Positions 7,610 to 16,118 of a stretch of DNA of 64,000 nt are shown piece after piece. The notes under the pieces were generated by a model. The model saw only the letters and a program-made list of their open reading frames with translations, made no database searches and was not told the DNA's origin. How positions within the stretch are numbered: the stretch's first letter is position 1; each line of letters starts with the position of its first letter. This DNA comes from Candidatus Eiseniibacteriota bacterium. Lineage in GTDB: Bacteria; Orphanbacterota; Orphanbacteria; Orphanbacterales; Orphanbacteraceae. The position numbers and the translations under genes were made by a program. The DNA is taken from positions 1 to 64,000 of the forward strand of contig JAJCZU010000004.1 in NCBI GenBank assembly GCA_029262235.1. The letters are read 5' to 3'.

Positions 7610-9505
7610 ATGAATTGGAAGAAGGAATACGATTCGAAGAAGACGTCTGCGGTCGAGGCCGTTCAGCGCGTCCGTTCGGGCGACCGGGTCTATCTGGGCT
7701 CCGGGTGCGCCGTTCCGCAGGAACTCACGCGCGCTCTGGTCGAGCGGGCGGAAGAGCTGCACGATGTCGAAATCGTCCATCTTCTCACCTTCGGCATGGC
7801 GCCTTACAGTAAGCGCCAGCACGCCAAGAGCTTCCATCATAACGCGTTCTTCATCGGGGGAAATGTCCGCGATGCGGTCAATGAGGGCAGGGCCGATTAC
7901 ACGCCCGTCTTCCTGAGCGAGATCCCCGCGCTGTTCCGGTCGGGCCAGATGCCGCTCGATTGCGCGCTCGTCATGGTTTCTCCCCCCGACAAGAACGGTT
8001 ATTGCAGTCTGGGGATCCACCCGGATCTCGGCATGACCGCCGTGAATACGGCGAAGACCGTCATCGCCGAGGTGAATCGTGCGATGCCGCGCGTGCACGG
8101 AGATACGTTCGTGCACGTTCGCGACATCGACGTGTTCATCGAGAACACGCATGAACTCGTGGAATTCGTTTCCGAAGCGCCCGGGCCGATCTCGTCGGCG
8201 ATCGGGCGACATATCGCTTCTCTCGTCCCTGACGGCGCCACGCTCCAGCTCGGTATCGGCAAGATCCCCGATGCAATCCTGCCGCTGCTCATCAATCACA
8301 AAGATCTCGGCATTCATTCCGAAATGATCGGGAACGGCGTGATCGATCTGATGGAACGCGGCGTCATCACGAACGCGAGGAAGCCCATTCACGCCGGCAA
8401 GGTCGTCTCGAGTTTCGCAATGGGGACGTTCGAGCTGTACGAATATCTGAGAGACAATCCGGCGTTCGAATTTCATCCGACTGAATATGTGAACGACCCG
8501 CGCATTATTGCGCAGCATCCGAAGATGGTAAGCGTCAACTCAGCCGTCGAAGTCGACCTCACCGGTCAGGTGGTTTCCGACTCGATGGGACACCGGTTCT
8601 ATTCCGGTATCGGCGGCCAGGTGGACTTTATTCGTGGAGCGGCTATGTCCGACGGTGGCCGCCCTGTGCTGGCGCTTCCTTCGACCGCAGCGGGCGGCAC
8701 TCGATCCCGTATCGTGACCGAACTGACGCCGGGTGCCGGCGTTGTCACGAGCCGGGGCGACGTGCACTACGTGGTCACCGAATATGGTGTCGCGTATCTG
8801 CACGGAAAAAGCGTTCGTGAGCGCGCGATGGCTCTCGTCGAAATTGCGCACCCCGATTTTCGCCCCGAGCTTCGCGCGCACGCGGTCAACCGCAAGCTGA
8901 TTCCGTCGCACTGGCAGGTTCCTTCCGAGCTCGACCGCTATCCCGACGGGCTCGAAAAGCAGAAGCAGTTCGGCGACCAGCAGTTTTTCGTGCGGCCGAT
9001 TCGGTCCGATGACGCCGATCGTCTCATGCGCTTTTTCTATTCGCACGATCCCGAAACCGTGTACGGCCGTTATCGCTTTCCCAAACAGTCGATGCCCCGG
9101 GAAGAAGCGGTGCGGCTCTGCACGATGGACTACAAGTATCGATTCGCGCTCGGTGTGTTTCGCGACGCGGGCAAGAGCATCGAACTGGTTGCGATCGGGC
9201 GCTATGAAGGCGACGAAACGACGAAGGTCGCCGAGCCCGCGTTTGTGGTGCACGAAAAATTCAGGCGCCGGGGCATGGCGAACTATTTGTACGACCAGCT
9301 GCGTGTGCGAGCCGCGGAGTGCGGCCTCACGTCGTTCGAAGGCAGCTTTTCGATCGAGAACCGTGCTTCGATCGAACTGCATCGCGCGCGCGGCAACGAT
9401 GTTCACTATGCCGATGGATTGTACTGGTATCAAGATTCGCTCGAGTCACTCGAGCCACCTGGAACGCTCGAACTAGGCGAGGCCTCGACCTCACTCTCCA
9501 CATAA
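7610..9505 (+). CDS. Acetyl-CoA hydrolase/4-hydroxybutyrate CoA-transferase fused to GNAT acetyltransferase
   Basis: 631 residues. Residues 1-430 form the two-domain CoA-transferase fold, with GSGCAVPQEL, VSPPDKNGYCSLG, GIGKIPDAIL and the catalytic-type Glu in HSEMIGNGVIDLM. Residues 455-600 form a GNAT domain (FFVRPIRSDDADRL ... VVHEKFRRRGMANYLYDQL), whose RRRGMA loop binds acyl-CoA. The first half would move CoA between short acids such as acetate and 4-hydroxybutyrate; the GNAT half may acetylate a protein, or act in cis. The start at 7610 follows GGAAAGGCGG; the longer upstream frame is GC-skewed non-coding sequence. Single gene, with its own terminator. Confidence 0.9.
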   Translation: MNWKKEYDSKKTSAVEAVQRVRSGDRVYLGSGCAVPQELTRALVERAEELHDVEIVHLLTFGMAPYSKRQHAKSFHHNAFFIGGNVRDAVNEGRADYTPVFLSEIPALFRSGQMPLDCALVMVSPPDKNGYCSLGIHPDLGMTAVNTAKTVIAEVNRAMPRVHGDTFVHVRDIDVFIENTHELVEFVSEAPGPISSAIGRHIASLVPDGATLQLGIGKIPDAILPLLINHKDLGIHSEMIGNGVIDLMERGVITNARKPIHAGKVVSSFAMGTFELYEYLRDNPAFEFHPTEYVNDPRIIAQHPKMVSVNSAVEVDLTGQVVSDSMGHRFYSGIGGQVDFIRGAAMSDGGRPVLALPSTAAGGTRSRIVTELTPGAGVVTSRGDVHYVVTEYGVAYLHGKSVRERAMALVEIAHPDFRPELRAHAVNRKLIPSHWQVPSELDRYPDGLEKQKQFGDQQFFVRPIRSDDADRLMRFFYSHDPETVYGRYRFPKQSMPREEAVRLCTMDYKYRFALGVFRDAGKSIELVAIGRYEGDETTKVAEPAFVVHEKFRRRGMANYLYDQLRVRAAECGLTSFEGSFSIENRASIELHRARGNDVHYADGLYWYQDSLESLEPPGTLELGEASTSLST

Positions 9506-9557
9506 AAAGGAGAGTGAGTACCAACCCGGCTGATTCCCGTCTGAGGTCTCGCCTTTT
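9476..9557 (+). terminator. Two-tier terminator overlapping the gene end
   Basis: The outer stem GGCGAGGCCTC/GAGGTCTCGCC (one G-U) encloses a perfect inner stem CTCACTCTCC/GGAGAGTGAG whose loop contains the TAA stop. TTTTATT follows the outer stem. It ends the CoA-transferase transcript. Confidence 0.75.
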
Positions 9558-9594
9558 ATTGATTACGAAACAGGGCCCGCTTCTCTGAGGAGAG

Positions 9595-9672
9595 GAGCGG
9601 GTCCTGTCGCGCCCGGATACCCCGTCCTCGACGGGGCTCGGCCGGGGTCCCCGTCCGGCGCGCCACCCGCTC
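9595..9672. repeat. Palindromic element family P2, copy 3 (inverted)
   Basis: In reverse complement it matches copies 1 and 2 along 78 bases, with arms GAGCGGG/CCCGCTC. It lies between the convergent ends of the CoA-transferase and PLP-enzyme genes. A further hairpin (CAGGGCCCGCT ... AGCGGGTCCTG, 9571-9606) overlaps its left arm, so two folds compete. Confidence 0.85.
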
Positions 9673-9720
9673 TCAGTTTCAGAAGCTCGCCCTGTGTGCA
9701 ATGTTCAAGCGTGAAGAAGT

Positions 9721-10956
9721 CTAGGCGCTCTTTCCCACTGCGCCGACTTCGCGCAGTGCGTGTTCGAACTGTTCCCAGCGCTGTTCGAGGGCGCCGGTGT
9801 AGCCGATCGAGACGCGTACGAGTCCGGGGAGAATGCCGGCCTGTCGCTGTTCGTCGCCTGTGAGTTCGCTGGATGTGGAGCTTGCGGGTGAGGACATGAG
9901 GGTGTCGAAGTAGCCGAGGCTGACGGCCATGAAACCGAACTTGCCGCGGTTCTGCAGGCATTCCATGAACTGTTGCGCGCGTTTCGTGCTGCCGAGGTCG
10001 ACGCAGAAGATGCCTCCGAGACCGTAGCCGTTGTTGGCGAGGCGTGTCAGGAGAGTGTGGTCGGGGTGGTCGGTGAGGCCGGGGTAGATGACGGGGACGC
10101 CGAGCTTCTGCACGCGTTCTGCGAAGATCATCGCGCGGCGGCTGTGCTCGACCATGCGAAGACCGAGATGCGGCAGGCGCGAGCTGATGCTGAAGGCGAT
10201 GCGCGGGTCCATGGTGGGGCCGAGCAGCATGAGCGAACCCATGTGCAGGTCCATGAGGCTTGTTACGAACTCGGTGCTGCCGCAGACGGCGCCGGCCACG
10301 ACGTCCGAGGCGCCGTTGATGAACTTCGTGAGACTGTGAACGACGACGTCGGCGCCGTGCCGGATCGGCGATACGATGACGGGGCAGAACGTGTTGTCGA
10401 CGACGAGCTTTGCGCCCCGAGCGTGCGCGATTTTGGCGAGCCTCGGAATGTCGGCGACGCGCAGTGTCGGGTTCGACATCGTTTCGACGTAGAGCAGGCG
10501 CGTCTTGTTCGTGAACGCGGCTTCGACTTCTTCGATGTTCGTCATGTCGACGAACGAAACGTGCAGACCGGCTTTTGCGGGCAGGTACTCTTTGAACAGC
10601 GCGAACGTGCCGCCGTAAACCGTGTCGCTGGAAACGACGTGGTCACCGCCGGCACAGAGCTGAAGAACGGTGGCGGCGATCGCGCTCATGCCGCTTGCCG
10701 TGCAGTAGCCGGTTTCCGCTCCTTCGAGCGAGGCGACCTGCTTGCCGAGTACGTAGACTGTGGGGTTGAAATGACGGCCGTAGAGATAACACCCGCCTTC
10801 TTCCGGCCCCCGGTTTCCCTGAAAGATCGCGGGCATCGTTTCGGCATCCAGCACGGTAAACGTGGTGCTCGTCTCGATGCTCATGTTCACGCCGCCGTGT
10901 TCGCCGAATTCGTGGCGCATGTTCGCGAGTGATTCGATCGGATCGAAGTCTTTCAT
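9721..10956 (-). CDS. Methionine gamma-lyase/cystathionine gamma-synthase family PLP enzyme
   Basis: 411 residues, a full-length Cys/Met metabolism PLP enzyme. The PLP lysine is K211 in HSLTKFINGASD, the phosphate-binding loop is ASGMSAI (residues 87-93), and Asp in VVDNTF holds the pyridine nitrogen. YLYGRHFNPTV is the tetramer tyrosine/arginine segment. Members act as methionine gamma-lyase, cystathionine gamma-lyase/synthase or O-acetylhomoserine sulfhydrylase; which one cannot be read from sequence, though the internal GCYLYGRHFNPT and lack of neighbours from Met biosynthesis fit a catabolic lyase. The start at 10956 follows CGGAGGACCCC; the in-frame extension upstream has no ribosome site. 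Confidence 0.9.
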   Translation of the reverse strand: MKDFDPIESLANMRHEFGEHGGVNMSIETSTTFTVLDAETMPAIFQGNRGPEEGGCYLYGRHFNPTVYVLGKQVASLEGAETGYCTASGMSAIAATVLQLCAGGDHVVSSDTVYGGTFALFKEYLPAKAGLHVSFVDMTNIEEVEAAFTNKTRLLYVETMSNPTLRVADIPRLAKIAHARGAKLVVDNTFCPVIVSPIRHGADVVVHSLTKFINGASDVVAGAVCGSTEFVTSLMDLHMGSLMLLGPTMDPRIAFSISSRLPHLGLRMVEHSRRAMIFAERVQKLGVPVIYPGLTDHPDHTLLTRLANNGYGLGGIFCVDLGSTKRAQQFMECLQNRGKFGFMAVSLGYFDTLMSSPASSTSSELTGDEQRQAGILPGLVRVSIGYTGALEQRWEQFEHALREVGAVGKSA

Positions 10957-11191
10957 GGGGTCCTCCGTAGATGCACCGTGGTGTGCGCGGCGATCGCGCC
11001 TGGCGTCACGAACCGGCCGCGTGACGCCTTCGCCTCCTTCCATCTATACATCGGGCGGCTGCGCACGGATATCAGAGAAACTACGTACAGGGACGACGCG
11101 GGTATTGTCCCTTGAGGATCCGGTTCCATGTGCCAGGAGTCATGTCCTATACTGGAGTGAAGTCGGGGGCGGACTGACGAGGACTTTGTAA

Positions 11192-12442
11192 ATGGACTGG
11201 AATCAGCATAATCGGGGGAATGGCGAACGGAGAGGCGCGTCTCGGGTGTCGGCGCCGGGGTCGTCACTTGTGTGGTCACTGGCGGCGTCACTTGCGGCGG
11301 TGGTTTTCACGCTCCTTGGGCCTCTTGCGATACTCCTGGCGCCCGCGCCGGCGGACGCCTACGGGTTCCAGGTGCACCGACTCGTCAATCGGGCGGCTAC
11401 GACGCACCTTCCCGCGCGCTTTGCGGGCTTCGCGCAGTGGGTCGACGATCTGGAGCGGCTCTCGACGGCCGCTGACGAGCGCAAAGGATCGGTCCAGGGC
11501 GAGCGCATCAAGCACTACATCGATATCGACGACTACCCCGAGTTCTTCGCCGGCACGCTGCCGCACACGTTCGACGGGATGGTGGCGAAGTACGGGCGCG
11601 CGCGCGTGGACGGCAACGGCACGGTGCCGTGGGCGATCGAGGACAACTACGAGGCGCTTGTGGCGCAGTTTGCGGCCAACGACTGGTCGGGCGCCGTCGC
11701 GACTGCGGCGGACATCGGGCACTACGTGGCCGACACCCACAACCCGATGCATCTCACGCTCAATTTCAACGGACAGCTCACCGGGCAGAACGGCATTCAT
11801 TCGCGCCACGAGAGTCAGATGACGGGCCAGCATTTGGGCGAGCTCGTTCCCGACCCGTCTCCGCAAAGCGTGACGCGGATCGCGAACCCGCGCGAAGCCG
11901 TGTTCGACTGGATCGACGATCTCTATCCCGGCGTGCGGATGATTCTGGACGCCGACACGAATGCGCGCGATGAAGCGCGCGGTTCGACATCGAGCCAGAC
12001 GTACTTCGACGCGCTCTGGCGCGAAGTGGGCCCCGAGACGACGGTGTGGATCCGCGACGCGAGCGTGAACCTGGCGCGCGTCTGGTATTCGGCGTGGCTC
12101 GAAGCCGGTTCGCCTGCGCTGCCGGGCGATCCCCCGGGCTCCGGGCCGCCGCCGACTGCGCTCAGCACGCGCATGCTCGCGAACATCCCGAACCCGTTCA
12201 ACCCCACGACAACGCTTCGCTTCGAACTGGCACACGCGGGCGCGGCGGATCTGCGCATCGTCGACGCGGTCGGACGCGAAGTGCAGGCGTTCGAGCTCGG
12301 GCCGCGGGAGGCGGGGTTGAACGAATACGTGTGGGATGGAACCGGAGTTTCGGGTGAACGCGCCGTGAGCGGCGTCTACTTCGTGATCGTGACGGACGCG
12401 ACCGGGGCGAACGCGACGGGGCGTGTGGTTCTGCTGAAGTAA
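11192..12442 (+). CDS. Secreted S1/P1 nuclease-like (zinc phospholipase C superfamily) protein with FlgD-type C-terminal domain
   Basis: 416 residues. A long signal peptide (membrane stretch about 28-52) ends near ADA-YGF. The mature part has the zinc-site pattern of S1/P1 enzymes: H after YGFQV, HYIDIDDY, then IGHYVADTHNPMH (the HxxxDxHxPxH signature) and GIHSRHES. A Pro-rich linker leads to a C-terminal beta domain (about 325-416), LANIPNPFNPTTTLRFEL ... SGVYFVIV, the FlgD/secretion-sorting domain common in FCB-related bacteria. It should be exported and act on phosphodiesters. A TATACT at 11148 may be its -10 element. An in-frame tandem duplication follows the stop. Confidence 0.8.
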   Translation: MDWNQHNRGNGERRGASRVSAPGSSLVWSLAASLAAVVFTLLGPLAILLAPAPADAYGFQVHRLVNRAATTHLPARFAGFAQWVDDLERLSTAADERKGSVQGERIKHYIDIDDYPEFFAGTLPHTFDGMVAKYGRARVDGNGTVPWAIEDNYEALVAQFAANDWSGAVATAADIGHYVADTHNPMHLTLNFNGQLTGQNGIHSRHESQMTGQHLGELVPDPSPQSVTRIANPREAVFDWIDDLYPGVRMILDADTNARDEARGSTSSQTYFDALWREVGPETTVWIRDASVNLARVWYSAWLEAGSPALPGDPPGSGPPPTALSTRMLANIPNPFNPTTTLRFELAHAGAADLRIVDAVGREVQAFELGPREAGLNEYVWDGTGVSGERAVSGVYFVIVTDATGANATGRVVLLK

Positions 12443-12493
12443 GGTCGCACTTCGACGGGGCACGTCGTGCTGCTCAAGTACGGTCGTACTTCG
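12416..12493 (+). repeat. 39-bp tandem duplication spanning the stop codon
   Basis: Unit 1 (12416-12454) contains the last codons and TAA of the nuclease-like gene. Unit 2 (12455-12493) follows directly, 32 of 39 bases identical and in the same frame, with TAC in place of TAA. Unit 2 therefore still reads TGHVVLLKY, a fossil of the preceding TGRVVLLK. Confidence 0.8.
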
Positions 12494-12542
12494 TCGCTCC
12501 TGGACGTACGACGACACTCCTCGACGCTCGACACGCCACTCG

Positions 12543-13118
12543 CTATCCGGCCCCCTTCGCCCACTTGTCGATTTTCGGCGGCTCGTAAGCCCCCATCCTG
12601 TCGAGCAGATCGTCGGGTTCGGTCGAAACGAGCAGCAGGTCGAGATGATTCGCGTGCATGAATCCGCCGGCGGCCGCGTGATCGAAGAACGTGAGCAGCG
12701 AGTCGTAATACCCGTTCTGATTGATGAGGCCGCACGGTTTCGTATGAAAGCCGAGCTGCGACCAGGTCAGCAGCTCCGAGAGTTCGTCGAGAGTGCCGAA
12801 CCCGCCGGGCAGCGCGATGTAGCCGTCGGAGAGGTCGAACATGAGCTTCTTCCGCTCGGCCATCGATCCTACAACGTGTTTTTCCGTGAGGCCGGGGTGT
12901 GCCACACGATTCGCGAACGCCTCGGGGATGATGCCGACCGCGGTGCTCCCGCCCGCGAGCGCCGCGTCCGCTACCGCGCCCATCAGGCCGACGCTCGCGC
13001 CGCCGTAAACGAGCCCGAGCCCGCGTTCCGCCAGCGACGTTCCAAGCCGGCGCGCCATGGCCACGTACGCCGGATCCTTGCCCGGGCTCGACCCGCAGTA
13101 CACACAGATCCGTTTCAT
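12543..13118 (-). CDS. LOG-family nucleotide 5'-monophosphate phosphoribohydrolase
   Basis: 191 residues, TIGR00730/LOG family. The N-terminal GSSPGKDP nucleotide loop, GLVYGGASVGLMGAVADAAL and the diagnostic PGGFGTLDE (residues 104-112) with the upstream MAERK Arg/Lys site are all present. The family removes ribose 5-phosphate from cytokinin-type or other nucleoside monophosphates. It is the downstream gene of a close pair with mtgA (24 bases apart), although nothing links the functions. The start is an ATG after GGGGGAGC. Confidence 0.9.
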   Translation of the reverse strand: MKRICVYCGSSPGKDPAYVAMARRLGTSLAERGLGLVYGGASVGLMGAVADAALAGGSTAVGIIPEAFANRVAHPGLTEKHVVGSMAERKKLMFDLSDGYIALPGGFGTLDELSELLTWSQLGFHTKPCGLINQNGYYDSLLTFFDHAAAGGFMHANHLDLLLVSTEPDDLLDRMGAYEPPKIDKWAKGAG

Positions 13119-13142
13119 GGGAGCTCCCCCGTCATTTGTCGG

Positions 13143-13838
13143 TCAAAGTTCATTGTCGAGCCAGCCTGCCCTGGCGGCGCGATACTGTATCTTCTCGAAC
13201 CGTTCGCGCCAGGCCTCGTCTTCATGCGGCGGAACGGAGTTCGCGGGGTTCGGCAGACACGCCGCAAGCGCGGCGGCCTGCACCGCGGTCAGGTTCGACG
13301 CCGCGCAGCCGTAACGATTCTTTGCCGCCGCCTCGATTCCGTAAACGCCGGGCGCCCACTCCGCCACATTCAGGTAGATCTCGAGGATCCTGTGCTTCGT
13401 CAGCGAGCGCTCCAGTTTTACGGTCAGGGCTGCTTCGCGCAACTTGCGCAGCGGTGTGCGCTCCGTAGTCAACCACAGGTTCTTTGCCACCTGCTGGCTG
13501 ATCGTCGAGCCCCCGCGCAGCGCTTTCCGTTCGAGAATCGCCTCTGCTACGGACTTTCTGATGTCCAGCAGCGAAAAACCGTGATGATCGAAGAAGAACT
13601 TGTCTTCGGCGATGACCACGGCGCGCTTCAGTTCGAGGGAGATACTGTCGTAAGGCGTCCATTGCCATTCAAGGTCTGCCGCGGCGTTCGCCTCCCGATA
13701 CCGGTCGATGAAAGCGGTAGACGGCGGATTCGCTTCGGACAGCGCGGCGATGTCAGGCAGCGTAAACCATTGATACGCAAGGACAGCCGCGAGAAGGATC
13801 AGAATCGCGCCGATCGTGCGACAAAGGAGCGTGACCAT
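13143..13838 (-). CDS. mtgA: Monofunctional biosynthetic peptidoglycan transglycosylase
   Basis: 231 residues. One N-terminal membrane anchor (about 5-25) is followed by a GT51 glycosyltransferase domain with catalytic Glu78 in IAEDKFFFDHHG, the second motif GGSTISQQVAKNLWL, KLREAALTVKLE and KHRILEIYLN. There is no transpeptidase domain. It polymerises lipid II glycan strands outside the cytoplasmic membrane. The start at 13838 gives the usual family length; the reading frame continues upstream as low-complexity Arg/Ser codons that are not family sequence. Confidence 0.93.
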   Translation of the reverse strand: MVTLLCRTIGAILILLAAVLAYQWFTLPDIAALSEANPPSTAFIDRYREANAAADLEWQWTPYDSISLELKRAVVIAEDKFFFDHHGFSLLDIRKSVAEAILERKALRGGSTISQQVAKNLWLTTERTPLRKLREAALTVKLERSLTKHRILEIYLNVAEWAPGVYGIEAAAKNRYGCAASNLTAVQAAALAACLPNPANSVPPHEDEAWRERFEKIQYRAARAGWLDNEL

Positions 13839-13887
13839 GGAACATCCCGTCTTGAATGAAGGGGAGATCGCCGAGGCCGACAGCCAG

Positions 13888-14310
13888 TCAGATGTCGTAC
13901 GTCGTGATCTCGACCTTGTGATTGTCCGGGTCGTAGACGTAGATCGAAAGGGCGATGTCAAAATTCCGTTCACTGAACGGAACGCCGAGCCCGGTGAGCG
14001 ATGTCTTTACGCTCTCGAAATCCGCCATCGTCTCCGCGAGAAAAGCGAAGTGGTCGATCCGCACGCCGGGCCGTTGTTCCTTCGCGGGGTTCGCGTCTTG
14101 ACCAGCATCGCCGGTCGTCGCCCGCTCCGGCTTGTCCGCACTCTCCTGAAAGATCGCGATGCGCGCGGAGCCCTTCTCCAGAAAGACAGGGTTGTTGTTC
14201 CATCGCCCCTGGTGAACCCACTCCATGCCGAGTACGCGCTCATACCATTCCCGTGATACCCGCGAGTCGGAGCTCGTGATCGCCACGTGATCGAGAGCGC
14301 GAAAACTCAT
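13888..14310 (-). CDS. VOC-family (glyoxalase/bleomycin-resistance fold) protein
   Basis: 140 residues with paired beta-alpha-beta-beta-beta modules. Metal ligands are likely H8 (ALDHVAITSSD), H in IDHFAFLAE and the late Glu in HKVEITTYD, which fits a one-metal vicinal oxygen chelate enzyme. It resembles fosfomycin/extradiol-type VOC proteins, but the substrate is unknown. Its ATG overlaps the stop of the next upstream VOC gene by 4 bases, so the two form a coupled operon. Confidence 0.82.
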   Translation of the reverse strand: MSFRALDHVAITSSDSRVSREWYERVLGMEWVHQGRWNNNPVFLEKGSARIAIFQESADKPERATTGDAGQDANPAKEQRPGVRIDHFAFLAETMADFESVKTSLTGLGVPFSERNFDIALSIYVYDPDNHKVEITTYDI

Positions 14311-14699
14311 GCATGGTCCTTGGCGCCGAGATCCGCGTAAAACGTGAGGCCGTTCCTGTCGCCGTCGAAGAACGCGAACTCGCGTGTTCCCCACGGCGTT
14401 TCGCGGATCGAGGTGTTCTTCTGTAAGACCTTGCGCGTTTCGTACTCAGCGAACAGGTCGTCGAGTCCTGCCGCAACGATGCGAAGAGAGGGGCGCTCGA
14501 CCGCGCTCCATTCCGCCGGGTCGTGCCACTGAAGATGAAGCTGGACCGAGTCGCGTTCGATCACCGCATAGCGCGGAGTTTCCGGCGAGTCCTGGCCTCG
14601 CAGCGTGAAACCGAGGCGCTTCGTGTAGTACTCGATCGCCGCCGCGACATCCTGCGACGGCAGAACGGGATGGACGGCTGCGAGCTTTGCGTTTGACAT
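14307..14699 (-). CDS. VOC-family (bleomycin-resistance-like) protein
   Basis: 130 residues. The pattern VHPVLPSQDVAAAIEYYTKRLGFTLRG ... LHLQWHDPAEW ... REFAFFDGDRNGLTFYA is typical of small dimeric VOC proteins that bind or modify hydrophobic or glycopeptide compounds. The start at 14699 follows AAGGAGAT six bases upstream; an ATG at 14717 is less well placed. First gene of the pair with the next VOC gene. Confidence 0.82.
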   Translation of the reverse strand: MSNAKLAAVHPVLPSQDVAAAIEYYTKRLGFTLRGQDSPETPRYAVIERDSVQLHLQWHDPAEWSAVERPSLRIVAAGLDDLFAEYETRKVLQKNTSIRETPWGTREFAFFDGDRNGLTFYADLGAKDHA

Positions 14700-14775
14700 T
14701 CCGATCTCCTTATACATTTCGCCGGCGAAAGTGCCGACAGATCGAACGATATAAGCATTAAGGATCGATTTGATC

Positions 14776-15312
14776 TTACGACGTCTTCTTCGAACCCGGC
14801 CCCTCCGGCCACTTTTCGAACGGCTCGACCGGCTCGGGCTGCCGCGCGCTCAGATTACCGGGCGTAATCGCAGCCGCCATGAAACTCTCCGGCGGAATCG
14901 GCGAGCCGGCCATGCGTCGCAGCATCGCGAGCTGTCCCGCGTGCGTCATCGCGTCCGAGAACGGGCCCTGGAGAAGACGTTCGAGCGTTGCCCCCGCCGG
15001 CGGGGTGTCTTCTATCGGTGCCGTGCCGGCCGCGCAGTGCGCGCCGAGCGTTTCCAGAATCGCATGAAAGCGTGCGATCTCCTCTTCGAACGTCGGGAGC
15101 GGCTCGAGCATCGCGCGCTCGTCACCGAAGCAGCGGCAGGCATGATTCATGACGTCGCTCATGTGCTTCACGAGCAGGTGCGGAGTGCGGAGGCCGTGAC
15201 CCGCTTCGAATGTCGCGAAGTCAGGCGGCGCACCGCGAAGCGCTTTCTGCGTCCTATACGCGAGCGCGGCGAGATAATGGTGCAGAACTTCGTGTTTGTC
15301 GTTTGCGGTCAT
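14776..15312 (-). CDS. DinB-like four-helix protein
   Basis: About 178 residues, all-helical. The His pattern HHYLAALAYR ... LVKHMSDVMNHA ... DAMTHAGQLAMLRRMAGSPIPPE matches the DinB/YfiT fold, with three metal His. Members include metal-dependent thiol transferases; the substrate is unknown here. The start at 15312 is chosen for the GGGAG before it; 15336 and 15360 are alternatives. It lies in a run of small same-strand genes (15385-16091) that suggests one transcription unit. Confidence 0.75.
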   Translation of the reverse strand: MTANDKHEVLHHYLAALAYRTQKALRGAPPDFATFEAGHGLRTPHLLVKHMSDVMNHACRCFGDERAMLEPLPTFEEEIARFHAILETLGAHCAAGTAPIEDTPPAGATLERLLQGPFSDAMTHAGQLAMLRRMAGSPIPPESFMAAAITPGNLSARQPEPVEPFEKWPEGPGSKKTS

Positions 15313-15384
15313 GGGGTAAAAGTCTCCCGTGCTCATGTTCGCTGTCTGGATTGCCGTCATCGGGCATGGGCAATCGGCCCGGGC

Positions 15385-15792
15385 TCACGGACAGTTCTTG
15401 TCGACCACCCAGCACGGATTGCCTTCCGGGTCCGCAAAGCTGCCGAACCAGAAGTTGTCCTGCTTGTTGAAGGTCGGCTCGCCCGTGATCTTCCCGCCGG
15501 CCCGCTCGATATGCCCGAACAGCGCTTTCACGTCGTCCACTTCAAACTGCAGGACCACCGTGTTGTTCGCGCGGTCACCCGGCACGACGCCCATCTCTTC
15601 CGCGCTCGCGATGCCGATTCCAATGCCCGACGGCGTTGCGAGATTCGCGTAGTGGAAACTGTCTTCGATCAGGCTCGTAACCGCGAAGCCGAGCACGTCC
15701 CTGTACCAGGCAACGAGCGAGGCGAAGTCGGCCGCTAGGATGACGGTTTCCCGCGGGCGAAGGTCGATCGGATTGTCGTCTGGCTTCTTCAC
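15385..15792 (-). CDS. VOC-family protein
   Basis: 135 residues. PRETVILAADFASLVAWYRDVLGFAVT opens the first VOC module, and LQFEVDDVKALFGHIERAGGKI with FADPEGNPCWVVD the second. Start is a GTG at 15792, which overlaps the stop of the YCII gene as GTGA, preceded by CTGGGGAT. The longer frame upstream runs inside the YCII gene and has no ribosome site. A binding or lactoylglutathione-lyase-like role is possible, but the substrate is not evident. Confidence 0.82.
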   Translation of the reverse strand: MKKPDDNPIDLRPRETVILAADFASLVAWYRDVLGFAVTSLIEDSFHYANLATPSGIGIGIASAEEMGVVPGDRANNTVVLQFEVDDVKALFGHIERAGGKITGEPTFNKQDNFWFGSFADPEGNPCWVVDKNCP

Positions 15793-16091
15793 GCCATCCC
15801 CAGGTGGTTGTTTTCCTCGCACGAAATCAGCCAGGCGCGCACGCCGGGCGTGTCATAGCCGCTTGTGACGAACGGGTCCGCCGACGCGATCGCTTTCGCC
15901 GCCGCCAGGGACGGCGCGCGCACGATCAGCATGCCTCCTCCTCCGTCTTCGAACGGTCCGGCGAGCTCGAGCTGGCCCTTGCGGTCGAGTTCCTGCAGGT
16001 ACGCCACGTGCTTCCTGATCAGCGCTTCATTTCCCGCCACGGCAGAGTCGCGCGTCAGCGTGATCACGTAGCGTCTGTACTCGTCGTGCAC
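15789..16091 (-). CDS. YCII-related domain protein
   Basis: 100 residues with a ferredoxin-like fold. RKHVAYLQELDRKGQLELAGPFEDGGGGMLIVRAPSLAAAKAIASADPF is the YCII signature, with the His/Asp pair (H27 area and ADPF) of the putative catalytic site. GTG start after CGGAGGG. First gene of a coupled unit with the VOC gene downstream; such sets often occur in hydrolase or detoxification operons, but no specific reaction is supported. Confidence 0.85.
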   Translation of the reverse strand: MHDEYRRYVITLTRDSAVAGNEALIRKHVAYLQELDRKGQLELAGPFEDGGGGMLIVRAPSLAAAKAIASADPFVTSGYDTPGVRAWLISCEENNHLGMA

Positions 16092-16118
16092 GGGGCTGCC
16101 CTCCGTTCGAAATCGACT

